Shown: positions 11,595 to 20,048 of the stretch, piece after piece
Layout of the letters: each line of letters starts with the position of its first letter
Position numbering within the stretch: position 1 is the stretch's first letter
Origin: Elusimicrobia bacterium GWB2_63_22
GTDB taxonomy: Bacteria; Elusimicrobiota; Elusimicrobia; Elusimicrobiales; UBA9959
Assembly: GCA_001799735.1 (NCBI GenBank)
Contig: MGUA01000031.1
Span: 48,937-101,915 of the forward strand
Length of the DNA stretch: 52,979 bases
Direction of reading: 5' to 3'
Notes under the pieces: model-generated
What the model was told of the DNA's origin: nothing
The model's database searches: none
The model's input: the letters and a program-made list of their open reading frames with translations, nothing else
Program-made: the position numbers and the translations under genes

Positions 11595-11626
11595 CCGGCG
11601 GGCCTTACAGGAACACAGGGGGGAAT

Positions 11627-12619
11627 ATGGACAGCAAGAAAACATTCGACAAGGCGTTCAGCCAGATCGAGCAGGCTGAAACGCGGTTGGCGGAAGAGAA
11701 CAGGATGCTCCTCAAGCTTAAGCAGGAGGAGCAGGAAGAGCGGCACGACCTGGAGGTGCTGGAGGACGAGGTGAAGAACCAGGAGCGCATCCTGGCGCCC
11801 CTGAAAGAGGAGATCCGGGAATGCCAGGCGGAGAGAAACCGCCTGGACGAGGAATTTTCCCGGAAAGAGACCGAAATGAAGGCCCGGCTGGAGATAAAAC
11901 GCACGGAGCTTGAGACCCGCTGCGCCCAGAGCGAAAAGGAAACCTCCGCAAAGGAAAAAGAATTCAATGAAAAAGCCCGCGCCCTTAAGGACGAAGTAAA
12001 CCTCAGGGAAAAAGAGATGGGCGACATGCGCCACCTCCTGATGACCATGAAGGAAGAATCCGAGGCGAACTTCGGCAGAGCCGTCCTGAAGGAGCGGGAA
12101 TGGGCCGAGATGAAGAAAGAGCTGGACAACGCCAAGGCCTATATCGAAACGCTGCACACCGAGCTCAAGGTAAAGGAACAGGCGGTACTCTCAGCGCAGA
12201 ACGACCTCCGCGCCAGACTGGCGGAGGGGGTCAGGGCGGACCTGGGCCTCAACGGGAAGCCCGAACACGCGCATGAGCTGCTGGAGAAGGAGCGGAAAGA
12301 ATTCAACGCGCATTACGCGGCCCTCGAGAAGGAGTTCGAGGACAGGGAAAAAGAGCTCATGGACGAGATCCGGGCCATGAAGGAAGCCGATACCAAGCGT
12401 TCCCTGGAATATGAGCGGATGAGCATGGAACTCTCCACCGCCCGCGAGAGGCAGGAAGCGGCCGAGACAAAAGCTTCCTCGGCCTCGATAGAACTGATGG
12501 AACTCAACGTCTACAACAAATCCGCGGCCGCCGCGCTGCGAGAGAAGGACGCCGAGATCTCCGACCTGAAGCAGGCCCTGGACGAAGCCAAGCTGGTGAC
12601 CGCCAAAAACCAGAAATAA
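11627..12619 (+). CDS. Coiled-coil protein, unknown function (330 aa)
   Basis: Nearly the whole protein is a continuous heptad-rich coiled coil: Glu, Lys, Arg, Gln and Leu dominate and there are no signal peptide, transmembrane helix or catalytic motifs. The start MDSKKTFDKAF is chosen for its upstream purine run (GGGGGGAAT) and because codons before it read as low-complexity shadow sequence. A small break occurs around residues 198-215 (RADLGLNGKPEHA), possibly a hinge. It probably forms a long cytoplasmic rod or scaffold. Nothing nearby identifies a partner. A strong bidirectional terminator follows 20 bases after the stop. Confidence 0.8.
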   Translation: MDSKKTFDKAFSQIEQAETRLAEENRMLLKLKQEEQEERHDLEVLEDEVKNQERILAPLKEEIRECQAERNRLDEEFSRKETEMKARLEIKRTELETRCAQSEKETSAKEKEFNEKARALKDEVNLREKEMGDMRHLLMTMKEESEANFGRAVLKEREWAEMKKELDNAKAYIETLHTELKVKEQAVLSAQNDLRARLAEGVRADLGLNGKPEHAHELLEKERKEFNAHYAALEKEFEDREKELMDEIRAMKEADTKRSLEYERMSMELSTARERQEAAETKASSASIELMELNVYNKSAAAALREKDAEISDLKQALDEAKLVTAKNQK

Positions 12620-12638
12620 GTCCCATCAGCGCACAAAT

Positions 12639-12667
12639 AAAAACCGCCGGGACACCCCGGCGGTTTT
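12639..12667. terminator. Bidirectional terminator between coiled-coil gene and ribE
   Basis: CCGCCGGG (12644-12651), loop ACAC, CCCGGCGG (12656-12663) is flanked by an A run on the left and a T run on the right. It can therefore end transcription on both strands, for the plus-strand coiled-coil gene and the minus-strand riboflavin operon whose last gene stops at 12683. Confidence 0.9.
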
Positions 12668-12682
12668 CACTTTATACGGCTG

Positions 12683-13285
12683 TTAAAGAAAACCGTTCTC
12701 TTTCAGGAAGTCTTTGGTGACGCCGGAGGAGCGGGGGGCGGCGTATTTACCGAGGATGTCGTATTCGATATTGAGCAGGGCGCCCGGCCTGAGCCCCTTG
12801 AGGGCGGTATTGGCCCAGGTATGGGGAATCACAGCCGCTTTGAAGGAGGCGGGGGCAATGTCGTAAACGGTAAGGCTTATGCCGTCCAGGGCGACGGACC
12901 CCTTCTCGACCAGAAGAGCAGCCGCGGATCGTTCCACCTCCATGATCCTGCTGTTCCCGTCGTCGCGCACCGAGAGCAGCTGAACCGTACCGTCTATATG
13001 GCCGGTTACGAAGTGGCCGCCTAACCTGGCGCCCACGGCCAGCGCCCGCTCCAAATTCACGATAGAACCAGCTTTTAATCTGCCCAGGGTGGTGCGGGAG
13101 AAGCTTTCAGGGCTGACGGCGAAGCCGGCCACGCCGGCCTTATGGGAAACGACGGTCAGGCAGGCGCCGTTTACGGCCACGCTCTCGCCGTCGGCAAGCG
13201 CCCAGTCCGCAGGCACGGAAACTTCCAGTCGCCCTGTGGAAACCGATCTAACCTTCTCTACCGCCTCTATAATGCCTGTAAACAT
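12683..13285 (-). CDS. ribE: Riboflavin synthase, alpha chain
   Basis: It converts two molecules of 6,7-dimethyl-8-ribityllumazine into riboflavin, the last step of the pathway. At 200 residues it has the family's duplicated lumazine-binding domains. It opens with the diagnostic MFTGIIEAVEKV. In domain 1, NGACLTVV is followed later by GGHFVTGHIDG at the domain border; DGISLTV occupies the equivalent site in domain 2. The start overlaps the ribD stop by one base. It is the last gene of the riboswitch-controlled operon, just before the shared terminator. Confidence 0.96.
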   Translation of the reverse strand: MFTGIIEAVEKVRSVSTGRLEVSVPADWALADGESVAVNGACLTVVSHKAGVAGFAVSPESFSRTTLGRLKAGSIVNLERALAVGARLGGHFVTGHIDGTVQLLSVRDDGNSRIMEVERSAAALLVEKGSVALDGISLTVYDIAPASFKAAVIPHTWANTALKGLRPGALLNIEYDILGKYAAPRSSGVTKDFLKENGFL

Positions 13286-14376
13286 CAGTCGAACCTCAAG
13301 TCCAGCATCAGGTCGGGGCCCGCTTTGCCGATGGAGGCCAGCCGCGGCCGTATGCCAAGCTGCGCCTTGGCCGCGTTAAGCTCGTCGGGCCAGACCATGG
13401 AATTTTTAGACTCCGTGCCGCCGATGATCATCGGCGCCACAAAACAGATGAACCTGTCGGCCAGGCCCTCGCTTATGAAGGAGCCGGCCACCCGGCCGCC
13501 GCCTTCCACCAGCACATGGGCAATGCCCAGTTTACCCAACTCTTTAAGCAGCGCCTTAAGCGAAACGCGGCCTTTCTCCGACGGGAGGACCATTATTTTA
13601 GCGTTGCGGGAAAACTTCTTCATGGCCGTGACCGAAGCCTTGCGGGTGGTGGCTATGATCACGCGCTCGTTCCGGAAGATCTGCGCCTTGCGCGGCACGC
13701 GGAACGAGGAATCCAGCGCCACTATCCACGGTTGCTGCCGCACCCGCACGCCGCGCACGTTAAGCAGCGGGTCGTCGGCCAGCACCGTGCCGATGCCGGC
13801 CAGCACCGCATCGGCCTCGGCGCGCAACCGATGGGCTTCCAGCCGCGACTGCGGGCTGGAGATCCAGCGCGAGCGGCCGGCGGCGTCCGCTATGCGCCCG
13901 TCGAGACTCTGCGCTATTTTTACCGTGACATACGGGATACCGGTACGCATATACTTATTGAAAGCGGGGTTGAGCGCCTCGCACTCTTTAGCCAGCACGC
14001 CCGCCGTCACCTTGATGCCGGCCCGGCGCAGTATGCCCGCGCCGCGGCCGCTGTGCGCCGGGTTAACGTCCCGGGCGCCATAATAGACTTCCCTGATGCC
14101 GGACTTGATTAGGAGTTCGGTGCAGGGCGGCGTCTTGCCGTAGGTAGAGCAGGGCTCGAGGGTCACATAGATGGCCGCGCCGGCGGGATCTACCCGGCAG
14201 GAGCGCAGGGTATTCACTTCGGCGTGCGGCCCCCCGTAGCGCAGGTGGGCCCCTTCAGCTATGACCTTGCCGCCCTTCACCAGCACGGCGCCCACCATCG
14301 GGTTGGGATGGGTGGTATAGCGCCCGCGCCTGGCCAGCTCAATGGCGCGGGCCATGTAGCCCTCGTGCCGGTTCAT
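13285..14376 (-). CDS. ribD: Bifunctional pyrimidine deaminase/reductase RibD
   Basis: It carries out the second and third steps of riboflavin synthesis: deamination of the diaminopyrimidine product, then NADPH-dependent reduction of the ribose side chain. It has 363 residues. The N-terminal deaminase has zinc-binding HAEV and PCSTYGKTPPC. The C-terminal reductase (about 150-363) includes TVKIAQSLDGRIA and the VEGGGRVAGSF segment. The start overlaps the ribH stop and the stop overlaps ribE, so the last three genes are tightly coupled. Confidence 0.96.
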   Translation of the reverse strand: MNRHEGYMARAIELARRGRYTTHPNPMVGAVLVKGGKVIAEGAHLRYGGPHAEVNTLRSCRVDPAGAAIYVTLEPCSTYGKTPPCTELLIKSGIREVYYGARDVNPAHSGRGAGILRRAGIKVTAGVLAKECEALNPAFNKYMRTGIPYVTVKIAQSLDGRIADAAGRSRWISSPQSRLEAHRLRAEADAVLAGIGTVLADDPLLNVRGVRVRQQPWIVALDSSFRVPRKAQIFRNERVIIATTRKASVTAMKKFSRNAKIMVLPSEKGRVSLKALLKELGKLGIAHVLVEGGGRVAGSFISEGLADRFICFVAPMIIGGTESKNSMVWPDELNAAKAQLGIRPRLASIGKAGPDLMLDLRFD

Positions 14377-14834
14377 TACAGGTGCTTGAAGAGATTCGCC
14401 ATCTCTATGGCCGAAACCGCGGCCTCGGCACCCTTGTTGCCGTGCTTCACGCCGGCGCGTTCTATGGCCTGCTCCAGGTTATCGGCCGTGATCACGCCGA
14501 AAGCCACCGGAACCTTATGCTTCATGGAGACGGCCGCTATGCCCTTGGCGGTCTCCTGCGCGACGAAGTCGAAGTGGGGGGTGTCGCCCTTAATGACCGC
14601 GCCCAGGCAGATGATGGCGTCGTAGGGGCCGGAGGCGAGCTTTTCGCAGACCACCGGGATCTCGTAGGCGCCCGGGGTCTTAACCACGGTAATGTCCTTC
14701 TCGTCAGCGCCGTGGCGCTTAAGCGAGTCCACTGCCCCGTCGAGCAGGCGCCCGGTGATGAAATCGTTGAACCGGGAAACTATGATCGCGAACTTCAGTT
14801 TGTCGGCTTTGAAACCGCCTTCTATGGTTTTCAT
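14376..14834 (-). CDS. ribH: 6,7-dimethyl-8-ribityllumazine synthase
   Basis: It condenses the pyrimidine intermediate with dihydroxybutanone phosphate to give the lumazine precursor of riboflavin. At 152 residues it has the normal length. Active-site segments are [13 protein letters not shown] near the N-terminus, [24 protein letters not shown] and [15 protein letters not shown]; the histidine in PHFDF is the expected catalytic residue. It usually assembles into pentamers or 60-mers. It lies 10 bases after ribBA on the minus strand. Confidence 0.97.
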   Translation of the reverse strand: MKTIEGGFKADKLKFAIIVSRFNDFITGRLLDGAVDSLKRHGADEKDITVVKTPGAYEIPVVCEKLASGPYDAIICLGAVIKGDTPHFDFVAQETAKGIAAVSMKHKVPVAFGVITADNLEQAIERAGVKHGNKGAEAAVSAIEMANLFKHL

Positions 14835-14844
14835 TTTATTCTCC

Positions 14845-16065
14845 TTAACCTTCGAGCCCGGGTCTACCCCCGAGCATATGTCCCATCTTGTCGCTCTTGG
14901 TCTTCAAATAGCGCGCGTTGTGCTGGTTGGGGTGGATGACCAGCGGCACCCGGCCGGCGATCTTCAGGCCGTAGCCGGAGAGGCCGGCCAGCTTCTTGGG
15001 GTTATTGGTGATCAGGCGCAGGGAGTGCAGGCCCAGGTCGCAGAGTATCTGCGCGCCTATGCCGTAGTCACGCAGGTCGGCGGGGAAGCCCAGCGCCTCG
15101 TTGGCGGTGACGGTATCGTAGCCCTTGTCCTGCAGGCTGTAGGCCTTTATTTTGTTGCCCAGGCCTATGCCGCGGCCTTCCTGCCGCATGTAGAGAATGG
15201 CGCCGGCGCCCTCCCTGGCTATCAGGCGCATGGCGGCGTGCAGCTGCGGGCCGCAGTCGCAGCGGCGCGAGCCGAACACGTCGCCGGTGAGGCATTCGGA
15301 ATGCACGCGCACCAGCGCCGTGTTCCCTATTTTGCCGAAGGTCAGCGCGGCGTGCTCCAGGCCGGTCAGGCGCTCGCGGTAGACCGAAATATTGAAAGTG
15401 CCGAATTCCGTCGGGAGGGTGGAGGACGATACCCGCTCCACCAGCGACTCTTTGCGGCGGCGGTAGGCTATCAGGTCGGCTATGGTGGCCATCTTAAGCT
15501 TGTGCTTAGCGGCGAAGCGAACCAGTTGCGGCAGGCGGGACATGGTGCCGTCCGGGTTCATGATCTCGCAGATGACGCCGGCGCCCGTCAGGCCCGCCAG
15601 GCGCACCAGGTCGGTGCAGGCCTCGGTGTGGCCGGCTCGCGCCAGCACGCCGCCGGGGCGCGCCTTCAGGGGGAAGACGTGGCCCGGGCGGGTAAGGTCG
15701 CCCGGCAGGGAGCCGGGAGCGGCGAGTATCTTTATGGTGCGCGCGCGGTCGGCGGCGGAGATGCCGGTGGTGACGCCTTTCGCAGCGTCCACGGAGATGA
15801 GCCAGTTGGTCTTGAAGGGGTCCTTGTTCTCGCGCTCCATCTGGAACAGGTCCAGCGCGGCGGCGCGGTCGGCCGTGAGCGGCGCGCAGATGAGGCCGCG
15901 CCCGTGCCTGGCCATGAAATTTATTTTTTCGGGAGTGGCGAAGGAGCCCGCCATCAGCAGGTCGCCCTCGTTCTCGCGGCCCTCGTCGTCGGTGATGACC
16001 ACCATGCGGCCGCGCTTGATGTCCGCTATCACGTCTTCGATGGGGGAGAAAAGTTTTTTTGCCAT
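14845..16065 (-). CDS. ribBA: 3,4-dihydroxy-2-butanone-4-phosphate synthase / GTP cyclohydrolase II
   Basis: This bifunctional enzyme supplies both branches of riboflavin synthesis. It has 406 residues. The N-terminal DHBP synthase domain (about 1-200) contains [11 protein letters not shown] and RPGHVFPL with [11 protein letters not shown]. The C-terminal GTP cyclohydrolase II contains the zinc ligands in [14 protein letters not shown] and the catalytic stretch [14 protein letters not shown]. It is the first gene of the rib operon; its ATG follows directly on the T tract of the riboswitch terminator, so its expression should fall when FMN is plentiful. Confidence 0.97.
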   Translation of the reverse strand: MAKKLFSPIEDVIADIKRGRMVVITDDEGRENEGDLLMAGSFATPEKINFMARHGRGLICAPLTADRAAALDLFQMERENKDPFKTNWLISVDAAKGVTTGISAADRARTIKILAAPGSLPGDLTRPGHVFPLKARPGGVLARAGHTEACTDLVRLAGLTGAGVICEIMNPDGTMSRLPQLVRFAAKHKLKMATIADLIAYRRRKESLVERVSSSTLPTEFGTFNISVYRERLTGLEHAALTFGKIGNTALVRVHSECLTGDVFGSRRCDCGPQLHAAMRLIAREGAGAILYMRQEGRGIGLGNKIKAYSLQDKGYDTVTANEALGFPADLRDYGIGAQILCDLGLHSLRLITNNPKKLAGLSGYGLKIAGRVPLVIHPNQHNARYLKTKSDKMGHMLGGRPGLEG

Positions 16066-16097
16066 AAAAAAGCCCTGAAGCTGTCTTCAGGGCTTTA
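16066..16097 (-). terminator. Intrinsic terminator of the FMN riboswitch
   Basis: On the minus strand, GCCCTGAAG (16093-16085), loop ACAG, CTTCAGGGC (16080-16072) and a run of T residues stand immediately before the ribBA ATG. It is the expression platform of the upstream aptamer. The 3' half has the same nine bases as a segment at the 5' edge of the aptamer. Confidence 0.92.
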
Positions 16098-16135
16098 ATA
16101 CGCGGCAAACGGCGAAGCCGGCTGCAATGCGTTTA

Positions 16136-16245
16136 GTTCTTCTTTCATCCGGACTACACCGTCGGCCCCGGAGTTACACCGGATCTGCTCGTAAGAGCTT
16201 GCGGGCTTTACCGCCGGTGGGGAATTGCGCCCCGCCCTGAAGAAC
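16136..16245 (-). ncRNA. FMN riboswitch (RFN element)
   Basis: Reading the minus strand, the conserved RFN core is present: AATTCCCCACCGGCGGTAAA, then AGCCCGCAAG, CAGATCCGGTGTAACTCC, GGGGCCGACGGT and AGTCCGGATG. The closing P1 helix is GTTCTTC (16245-16239) with GAAGAAC (16142-16136). It lies upstream of ribBA with about 40 bases plus a terminator between, the standard FMN-responsive transcription control of riboflavin synthesis. Confidence 0.97.
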
Positions 16246-16254
16246 TACAGGGAT

Positions 16255-16282
16255 ATTATACAACTTTACGGACTATTCGCAG
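16255..16282 (-). promoter_or_regulatory. Promoter of the riboswitch / rib operon
   Basis: A consensus TATAAT lies at 16260-16255 (minus strand), placing the transcript start only a few bases before the aptamer P1 helix. The best -35, CTGCGA at 16282-16277 with 16-base spacing, is weak. The promoter overlaps the end of the upstream adhesin gene. Confidence 0.65.
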
Positions 16283-19200
16283 GTCGTCTCTTCCTTGACG
16301 GTCACCCAGGTGGTCCCGTTGAAGAAACAGAGCTTGTGCAGGGTGATGCTATAGGCCATCGCGCCCTCCGCGGGGTTCGGAGCCGCCAGGAACTGTGCCT
16401 GTGTCATAGAACGCGGGAGCCAATAGCCCTCGGCGGTGAACGTGGACTTGGTCACCCCGGCGCCGAACTGCGCGTCGCCGTTTACGTCCAGCGCGGCCTG
16501 CGGGGCGGGGGTGCGTATGCCTACCGTGTAGTGCTTAACGTCGGAGGGGTCGATTATGAAGGAATAAGGCTGCGTCACCGGAGTGTTGTTGAAAAAGCCG
16601 TTGCCCGCCGTGTCGCTGAACCCCCAGGCAAAAGTGCCCTCGGCCAGGTCGGACACGTAGGTCTTGCGGCCGCCGGCAAAAGCGTAGGAGCTCATGACGA
16701 TATTGTACATGCCCCCGGGAATGGACGACTTTTCCCCGGAAACATAGTTCTCGGCGCCGCCGGCCACCACGCCGCTATTGGCATGCACGGTATGGGAGTA
16801 GCCGCCCAGGGCCGCCGAATACGTGCCGGAAGCGATGTTGTTCTGCCCGAAGGCGGCCGAATAGGCGCCGACGCCGTCCCACTGTGTGCCGGTCACGTTG
16901 CCTGCCCTTATAGCCGACATGGTCGGCACCCACATGAAGCGCGTCCCGTTGCCGGTAGCCGGCAGGGCCTGCGCGCCGGTATGGCTGCCGGACCCCAGGA
17001 TAGCCGCTTTTGCGTCCAGCGTGCCCTGCACCCGCATGGCCCCGTTCACGTCCAGCAGTACGGCGGGATTGCCGGTACCGACGCCGGTGAAGCCGGTGGC
17101 GGTACTGACGAACAGCGCCGCGGAGGCGCGGTCTCCGCCCACCAGAAAGCTGGAGGCTACGTGCACCCGTTCTTTAGGCGTGCCGGTGCTGAACCCCACC
17201 GAGGCGAGCCCGGTGGAGACGTAGATTATCGAAGCTCCGGCGTCGGCATTGCTGACCATCAGGTTGGTCATCACCTGGAAGCGTTCAGTGGCGATAAAAG
17301 AGGAGAGCGCGTCGCCTATCAGGAACTTGCCGTCCGGCTTAATGCGGAAGGCCTGCGTGCCGTTGCCGGTGCCGAGCGGGGGGAGAAGGCTGGCGGAGGC
17401 GATAGACGCATCGCCGCCGACGTAGATCAGGTCCCTCTCGCTGGTCCTTACGCCAAGGGCGCCGGGGGCGGCGATGCCGCCCGCCTGCCATCTGATATAA
17501 CTGTTGCCGCCGGTTTCTGGGAACATGGACAGCACGACGTCATTGAATGTGCCATCCGGCTGGTCCACCCTGAGGGTGCCGCGGACATGCACATCACTGG
17601 TCGGAAGAAAAGCCATTCCGCCGACAGCGACCCTGGAATTTACGTATATCGCGTCGTAACCGCTGTCCGGGATGTAGGAAATGCTGGAGACCTGCAGGTC
17701 CGCGCCGACAAAGCCGCCCTGGGCCGTTATGGAAGACCCGGCGACGATGCCCTGCCCTACCGTCAGGGAGTGGGTCTGCGTGGTGGTGCTTATGGAGACC
17801 CGGCTGGTGGTGGTACTGGCGAAGAACACCGGCACCGTGTCCGAAAAACCGGTAGTGCGGGTGCTGACCAGGACATTGGCCCCGACATGGAACCGCTCCT
17901 GCGGATCTTCGGTCCCTATGCCGAATTTCCAATTGGCGTACCTGTCGGACGCGATGCGGAACACTTCGGCCCCCCGGCTGGCGAAATTGTTGGTGGAGGG
18001 GTCCTCTCCCAGCGCCCGGTAGACCAGGGTCCTGCTGATAGGCAGGAAACCCAGCGCGCCCTGCTGCGGGCCGTCGCCGTCGCCGGCAATAATGGCGTTC
18101 TTCCAGCTTATATAGCCGGAGTAGTACGAGGAAAGGTCCAGCGAGACGTCGGTGTCCGTGTCCGAGGTATAGGAAATGCGGGCCGTCTTGCGCACCTCCA
18201 GCGGCGCGGCCGGGGAGTTCACCTGCACGCCCACGTTGCCTGCGGTAGTCACCACGAGGCCGTAATAATCGTTCACGTTCACAAGAGTCCCGACGGTGAC
18301 GGCGTACTGGTGCTCCCCGTAGGAATTAACGGTAAGGCTGGACCCCAGCACCACCAGGTTGCCGGTCATGGTGTCGCCCGCCTTGCTTACCTTGGAAGTG
18401 TCGGTGCTCTTAAGCACGCCGTCCAGCAGGGCGCCGCTGCCTACAAAAAAAGGCGCAACCACCTTGCCGGCGTTGACTTTGATGCCGCTGGCCGTGGTGA
18501 CGCTGTAGCTGTTGTCCGGGTCCGGCCCTACGAAGCCCCAGAAGGTGGCCGTGGAGGCCGTAACGCTCTGCGTAAAGTTGCCGTAGGGCGCGTTCACGAG
18601 GGTACTGCTGTACAGGCCTTGCTGGGCCGTAATGCTGGAAGTGGCGATGATGCCGCCTACTACGGAGAGTTTGGCGGGGAAAGAGGTAAGGCTGCCCACC
18701 GCCACGCTGCCGCCGGCAATGGCGAAGGTGGAACCGGTGACGGAGAAAGCGCTGCCTGTGACGGTCAGCGTGCTGCCGGTGAGAGTGGTAGTGCTGAAGC
18801 CGAGCGTCAGCGGGCCGGCCATGGTGTCCCCGGTGCGCCAGACCTTGGTATTGTCATAGGTAAAAAGGTTGGTCAGGCCGCCGCCATCGCCGTAATAGAC
18901 CGCCCCGGCGGGCAGATAGACGTTGGAGCTGATATAGATGCCGCCCCGCTGGGCCGCGCTGGCCGAAGAGAGTTCAACGTTGCCAGCCAGCTTGAGCTTC
19001 GGGGCCTCTACGCCGAAAGGCGAGGTCGCCGTAAGGCTGGAGCCTTCCAGGCGCAGGTGGCCCGTCATGGTGTCGCCGGCCTGGCGCACCAGCCCGCTGA
19101 GCTTGGCGCCGTTGCCGTAGATCTCGCCGAGGCCGTTGATCTTGAATTTCTCCACCGCCCCCGCGGTCACCAGGAAAATGTCCCCGGTGTCGCCCGCCGC

Positions 19201-20031
19201 CGTGGAGACGTGCAGCCTGGCCAGCGGCATAGTGAGGGACTCCCCGATACCGACGTTGCCGGGGTTTATGCTGTAGACGTTGTTGCCGCTGCCCTCCCAC
19301 ATGGTGATCGCGGCCGCCTTAAGCTGCACCGAGCCGTCGGGGAACCGGAACCCGCAGGTATAGTTGAAGGGATCCGCTCCGCAGGAAGGCCAGTTGCCGG
19401 TGCTCTCCACCACGCCCGCCACGGCCAGCTTCTGGCCGGGGGAGATGCTGCCCACCGAGATGCCGCCCTGCACGAACAGGTTGGTGGAAATGGTTATGGC
19501 GCCGTAGGTAGTCTGCGGCAGCGCCTCCAGGATGTCCGCCCTGAACACGGTCGTAGCGGCGGAAGCGGTAGAGGCGTACAGGGAGTTGAAGGCGAAGGGA
19601 GACGCCTGCAGGCGGATGCGGGGCGACATGGCCTCGTAGGGGCCGGAGCAGCTGCCGTCGGCGTCCACCTGGATCTCCAGCCAGAGGTTCTGGTTGGTCA
19701 GGAAGAGCGAATCCGGGACGCCGCCGGTGGTCATGGAACCTATTTCCACGTCGTAGCGCCCCTTGCTGACGCCCACGTTGCAGCGGCTCTCCGTGAAGAG
19801 GGCGGAACCGCCGGAAGCGGCGTTATAGATTATGAACTTGATGTCCTGCGGGATCTCCACAGGCAGGTTGGTGGCCTTGCTCAGCAGGAAACCCTGGTAG
19901 TTGAAAGACTGGTTTATGGCCGCCAGGGCGGGAAGACTTAAGGCCATGAGGGCAAAGAGGGGAACAAGGCAGAGCAGGGCGCGGCGCGGCGCGGCTCCCT
20001 TCAATTTTCCTGTCTTAACCGTTGAAAGCAT
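16273..20031 (-). CDS. Large secreted tail-fibre/adhesin-like protein with head-type repeats (1252 aa)
   Basis: The start at 20031 (MLSTVKTGKLKG) has a strong GGAGG ribosome-binding site and opens into a signal peptide ending near residue 37 (LSLPALAA). An N-terminal domain of about 150 residues (INQSFNYQGFLL to RIRLQASPFAF) is of a type common on large surface proteins of several phyla. The middle is a long Ser/Thr/Gly/Val-rich beta stalk. It contains three phage-tail-fibre-like motifs (GDTMTGHL, GDTMAGPL, GDTMTGNL) and GIGT-type turns. Near the C-terminus are YadA-head-like repeats (SAAFGQNNIASGTYSAALGG). It ends with a small Cys-containing domain (LHKLCFFNGTTWV). No anchor or S74 chaperone domain was recognised. 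Probably exported with the 537-aa gene 17 bases upstream. Confidence 0.85.
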   Translation of the reverse strand: MLSTVKTGKLKGAAPRRALLCLVPLFALMALSLPALAAINQSFNYQGFLLSKATNLPVEIPQDIKFIIYNAASGGSALFTESRCNVGVSKGRYDVEIGSMTTGGVPDSLFLTNQNLWLEIQVDADGSCSGPYEAMSPRIRLQASPFAFNSLYASTASAATTVFRADILEALPQTTYGAITISTNLFVQGGISVGSISPGQKLAVAGVVESTGNWPSCGADPFNYTCGFRFPDGSVQLKAAAITMWEGSGNNVYSINPGNVGIGESLTMPLARLHVSTAAGDTGDIFLVTAGAVEKFKINGLGEIYGNGAKLSGLVRQAGDTMTGHLRLEGSSLTATSPFGVEAPKLKLAGNVELSSASAAQRGGIYISSNVYLPAGAVYYGDGGGLTNLFTYDNTKVWRTGDTMAGPLTLGFSTTTLTGSTLTVTGSAFSVTGSTFAIAGGSVAVGSLTSFPAKLSVVGGIIATSSITAQQGLYSSTLVNAPYGNFTQSVTASTATFWGFVGPDPDNSYSVTTASGIKVNAGKVVAPFFVGSGALLDGVLKSTDTSKVSKAGDTMTGNLVVLGSSLTVNSYGEHQYAVTVGTLVNVNDYYGLVVTTAGNVGVQVNSPAAPLEVRKTARISYTSDTDTDVSLDLSSYYSGYISWKNAIIAGDGDGPQQGALGFLPISRTLVYRALGEDPSTNNFASRGAEVFRIASDRYANWKFGIGTEDPQERFHVGANVLVSTRTTGFSDTVPVFFASTTTSRVSISTTTQTHSLTVGQGIVAGSSITAQGGFVGADLQVSSISYIPDSGYDAIYVNSRVAVGGMAFLPTSDVHVRGTLRVDQPDGTFNDVVLSMFPETGGNSYIRWQAGGIAAPGALGVRTSERDLIYVGGDASIASASLLPPLGTGNGTQAFRIKPDGKFLIGDALSSFIATERFQVMTNLMVSNADAGASIIYVSTGLASVGFSTGTPKERVHVASSFLVGGDRASAALFVSTATGFTGVGTGNPAVLLDVNGAMRVQGTLDAKAAILGSGSHTGAQALPATGNGTRFMWVPTMSAIRAGNVTGTQWDGVGAYSAAFGQNNIASGTYSAALGGYSHTVHANSGVVAGGAENYVSGEKSSIPGGMYNIVMSSYAFAGGRKTYVSDLAEGTFAWGFSDTAGNGFFNNTPVTQPYSFIIDPSDVKHYTVGIRTPAPQAALDVNGDAQFGAGVTKSTFTAEGYWLPRSMTQAQFLAAPNPAEGAMAYSITLHKLCFFNGTTWVTVKEETTCE

Positions 20032-20048
20032 ATATCCTCCGCCGAAAG

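Noticed and set aside
11372-11626. Upstream extension of the coiled-coil frame
   Set aside because: Low-complexity Arg-rich sequence, no ribosome-binding site, and a better start exists at 11627.
16225-19941. Very long open frame (about 1240 codons) on the plus strand opposite the adhesin gene
   Set aside because: Composition is Gly/Arg/His/Val-rich shadow of a GC-rich gene; it has no signal, domain or ribosome-binding site and runs through the riboswitch region. The minus-strand protein has clear domains.
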